Made by a program: the position numbers and the translations under genes
Part shown: piece by piece, positions 6,373 through 7,122 of the stretch
Layout: the number at the start of each line of letters is the position of its first letter
Numbering within the stretch: position 1 is the first letter of the stretch
NCBI GenBank assembly: GCA_955652795.1
Contig: CATPBQ010000307.1
Span: 1 to 7,122 of the forward strand
Reading direction: 5' to 3'
Length of the DNA stretch: 7,122 nt
Origin: an uncultured Steroidobacteraceae bacterium
GTDB lineage: Bacteria > Pseudomonadota > Gammaproteobacteria > Steroidobacterales > Steroidobacteraceae
The notes under the pieces: model-generated
Database searches by the model: none
What the model was told of the DNA's origin: nothing
What the model saw: only the letters and a program-made list of their open reading frames with translations

Positions 6373-6807
6373 TCACTTTCGTCGCGCCGGCCGCCTGGCG
6401 CCCTGCTTGCGGCGCGGCTCGGCCGCCGGCAGCGCGTCGATGTGCGCCAGCGTGGCCGCCAATGTGTCGAACTGCTCCTGCCAGTATTTGCTGTAGCGGT
6501 TCATCCACACCGCGGCCTCATAAAGGGGGCCGACATCGAGGCTGCACCTGCTGATCCGTCCGCTGCGCGCCTGCAGCACGAGGCCGGCGCGCACCAGTAC
6601 CTGGATGTGGCGCGAGACGGCCTGCAACGAGATCTCGTACGCGGAGGCGAGCTCCGACACCAGCAGCGCGTGCCCATCCAGACGCTCCAGGATGTTCCGG
6701 CGCACCGGGTCGGCCAGCGCGAAAAAGACCTCATCGAGCCGCGCCTCATCAGCGCGGGGCGAAACGCTTTCGGAGACGACCTGCAGCGGCACGGGTTTCA
6801 TCATCAT
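6373..6807 (-). CDS. ArsR-family winged-helix transcriptional regulator
   Basis: A 144-residue regulator. The block FFALADPVRRNILERL (about 28-43) opens the winged-helix domain, the recognition region is VSELASAYEISLQAVSRHIQVLVRAGL (about 50-76), and the wing follows (ARSGRISRCSL, 80-90). A C-terminal helix with WMNRYSKYWQEQFDTL (101-116) is typical of the non-metal ArsR subgroup often found beside SRPBCC or similar genes. The metal motif ELCVCDL is absent; the only cysteine is Cys88 in the wing. The tail (130-144) is strongly basic. Three ATGs stand in tandem (6807, 6804, 6801) without a ribosome site, and the predicted transcription start is only a few bases upstream, so the message may be nearly leaderless. 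As first gene of the DUF899 group, it probably represses its own operon through the palindromes at the promoter. Confidence 0.93.
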   Translation of the reverse strand: MMMKPVPLQVVSESVSPRADEARLDEVFFALADPVRRNILERLDGHALLVSELASAYEISLQAVSRHIQVLVRAGLVLQARSGRISRCSLDVGPLYEAAVWMNRYSKYWQEQFDTLAATLAHIDALPAAEPRRKQGARRPARRK

Positions 6808-6816
6808 CTGGTGTGT

Positions 6817-6845
6817 TTAATATCATCTACTCGGCTGACAGTCAA
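6817..6845 (-). promoter_or_regulatory. Sigma70-type promoter of the ArsR-DUF899 operon
   Basis: On the minus strand, TTGACT (6845-6840) and TATTAA (6822-6817) are separated by exactly 17 bases. This is the best sigma70-like promoter I found in the window and it points at the regulator gene. Transcription would start near 6810, about three bases before the first ATG at 6807. Confidence 0.72.
6835..6844. promoter_or_regulatory. Candidate operator overlapping the -35 box
   Basis: TGACAGTCA (6836-6844) is a perfect palindrome around a central base and covers most of the TTGACT -35 element. The 10-base sequence CTGACAGTCA recurs exactly at 7045-7054. Its position fits autorepression by the ArsR protein, but binding is inferred. 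Confidence 0.5.
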
Positions 6846-6846
6846 C

Positions 6847-6861
6847 ATACTGATTGAGTAT
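6847..6861. promoter_or_regulatory. Inverted repeat just upstream of the -35 box
   Basis: ATACT (6847-6851) and AGTAT (6857-6861) are inverted copies separated by five bases, adjoining the -35 element. A direct repeat ATTGAG (6853-6858 and 6860-6865) overlaps it. This could be a further half of a regulator-binding region; the arms are short enough to occur by chance. Confidence 0.4.
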
Positions 6862-7122
6862 TGAGCGGGCCTATAGCATGCACTCTCGCAGACGTCGCGC
6901 TGGCACCAGGTACCTCCCGAAGGAAATTCAAGGAGCCGTGTTGCCCGGACGGGCCTGAATATTCAGCTGCCACCGCCGGCTTAGCTTTGCAATGAGTTAT
7001 TGTACGTTGTCCGATGTTAGGACGTAGCCGGTGTAAGACCTCGCCTGACAGTCAGGCAGTCGGTCGAAGCCTATTATCGGCAACTCCAACAGGGCTTTGC
7101 CATCGTGAAATCAATATCGAAC
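6862..7122. other. Intergenic region upstream of the ArsR operon, no gene recognised
   Basis: No reading frame here is convincing on either strand and I recognise no RNA gene or transposon end. It is less GC-rich than the coding parts. It holds short symmetric elements: AGGTACCT (6908-6915), a GCCC/GGGC hairpin with a four-base loop (6943-6954), the perfect 12-bp palindrome CTGAATATTCAG (6955-6966), GTCC/GGAC around 7 bases near 7010-7023, and the 15-bp palindrome listed separately. A GTG at 7105 could open a plus-strand gene that continues outside the window, but 18 bases are too few to judge. Confidence 0.55.
7043..7057. repeat. 15-bp perfect palindrome sharing the operator core
   Basis: GCCTGAC and GTCAGGC flank a single A. 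The inner CTGACAGTCA matches the sequence over the ArsR-gene -35 box, 210 bases away. It may be a second operator for the same regulator or belong to a gene beyond the window edge. Confidence 0.55.

Noticed and set aside
6373..6807. Metal-sensing role for the ArsR regulator
   Set aside because: The ELCVCDL-type cysteine motif is absent and only one cysteine is present, so a classical arsenic or zinc sensor is not supported.
6268..6864. A 198-codon plus-strand frame opposite the ArsR gene
   Set aside because: It shows no family motif, and the opposite strand encodes an unmistakable winged-helix regulator with a good promoter.
6931..6957. AAGGAG followed by GTG and a short frame on the plus strand
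   Set aside because: The spacing is only two bases and the frame stops after six codons, so it is not a credible gene.
7020..7095. Possible tRNA-like stretch (GGTCGAAGCC near 7062)
   Set aside because: The sequence only loosely resembles a T-loop; I could not find matching acceptor, D and anticodon stems.

Overview
The window looks like part of the chromosome of a high-GC, Gram-negative bacterium, most likely a pseudomonadotan. Several products carry export or lipoprotein signals, and the periplasmic PQQ-dehydrogenase/cytochrome c pair and two DUF899 proteins fit such a host. I cannot name the genus. All eight genes I support lie on the minus strand, so the window reads from right to left. 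Long plus-strand reading frames are antisense shadows of GC-rich genes.

Right end (6808-7122): about 315 bases with no convincing gene, relatively AT-rich and containing several short palindromes. Close to the regulator is a good sigma70-type promoter (TTGACT, 17 bases, TATTAA). A palindromic element overlaps its -35 box and recurs 210 bases further upstream.

First group (4881-6807): an ArsR-type repressor, two adjacent DUF899 thioredoxin-like proteins (236 and about 188 residues), and a 63-residue protein starting MCPAC with one probable membrane helix. The junctions are 25 bases, a 4-base ATGA overlap and a 1-base gap, so this reads as one operon. The three downstream products each carry a CxxC pair, which suggests a small thiol-redox module under ArsR control; its substrate is unknown.

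Second group (1-4753): a periplasmic PQQ-dependent alcohol dehydrogenase with the Asp-Tyr-Asp signature of lanthanide-dependent enzymes, a lipoprotein-like cytochrome c, an exported prolyl oligopeptidase (S9A), and a GFA/CENP-V-type zinc protein that runs off the left edge. They are joined by two 4-base GTGA overlaps and a 2-base gap, so they are probably translated together. The first two genes make an obvious electron-transfer pair: alcohol to PQQ to cytochrome c. The GFA protein may deal with aldehyde in the cytoplasm, but the peptidase's role here is not obvious.

The 127 bases between the groups (4754-4880) hold a good Shine-Dalgarno sequence, a 7-bp inverted repeat and at best a weak promoter. 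A separate promoter for the second group is therefore plausible but not proven. I see no tRNA, rRNA, CRISPR array, insertion sequence or intrinsic terminator.
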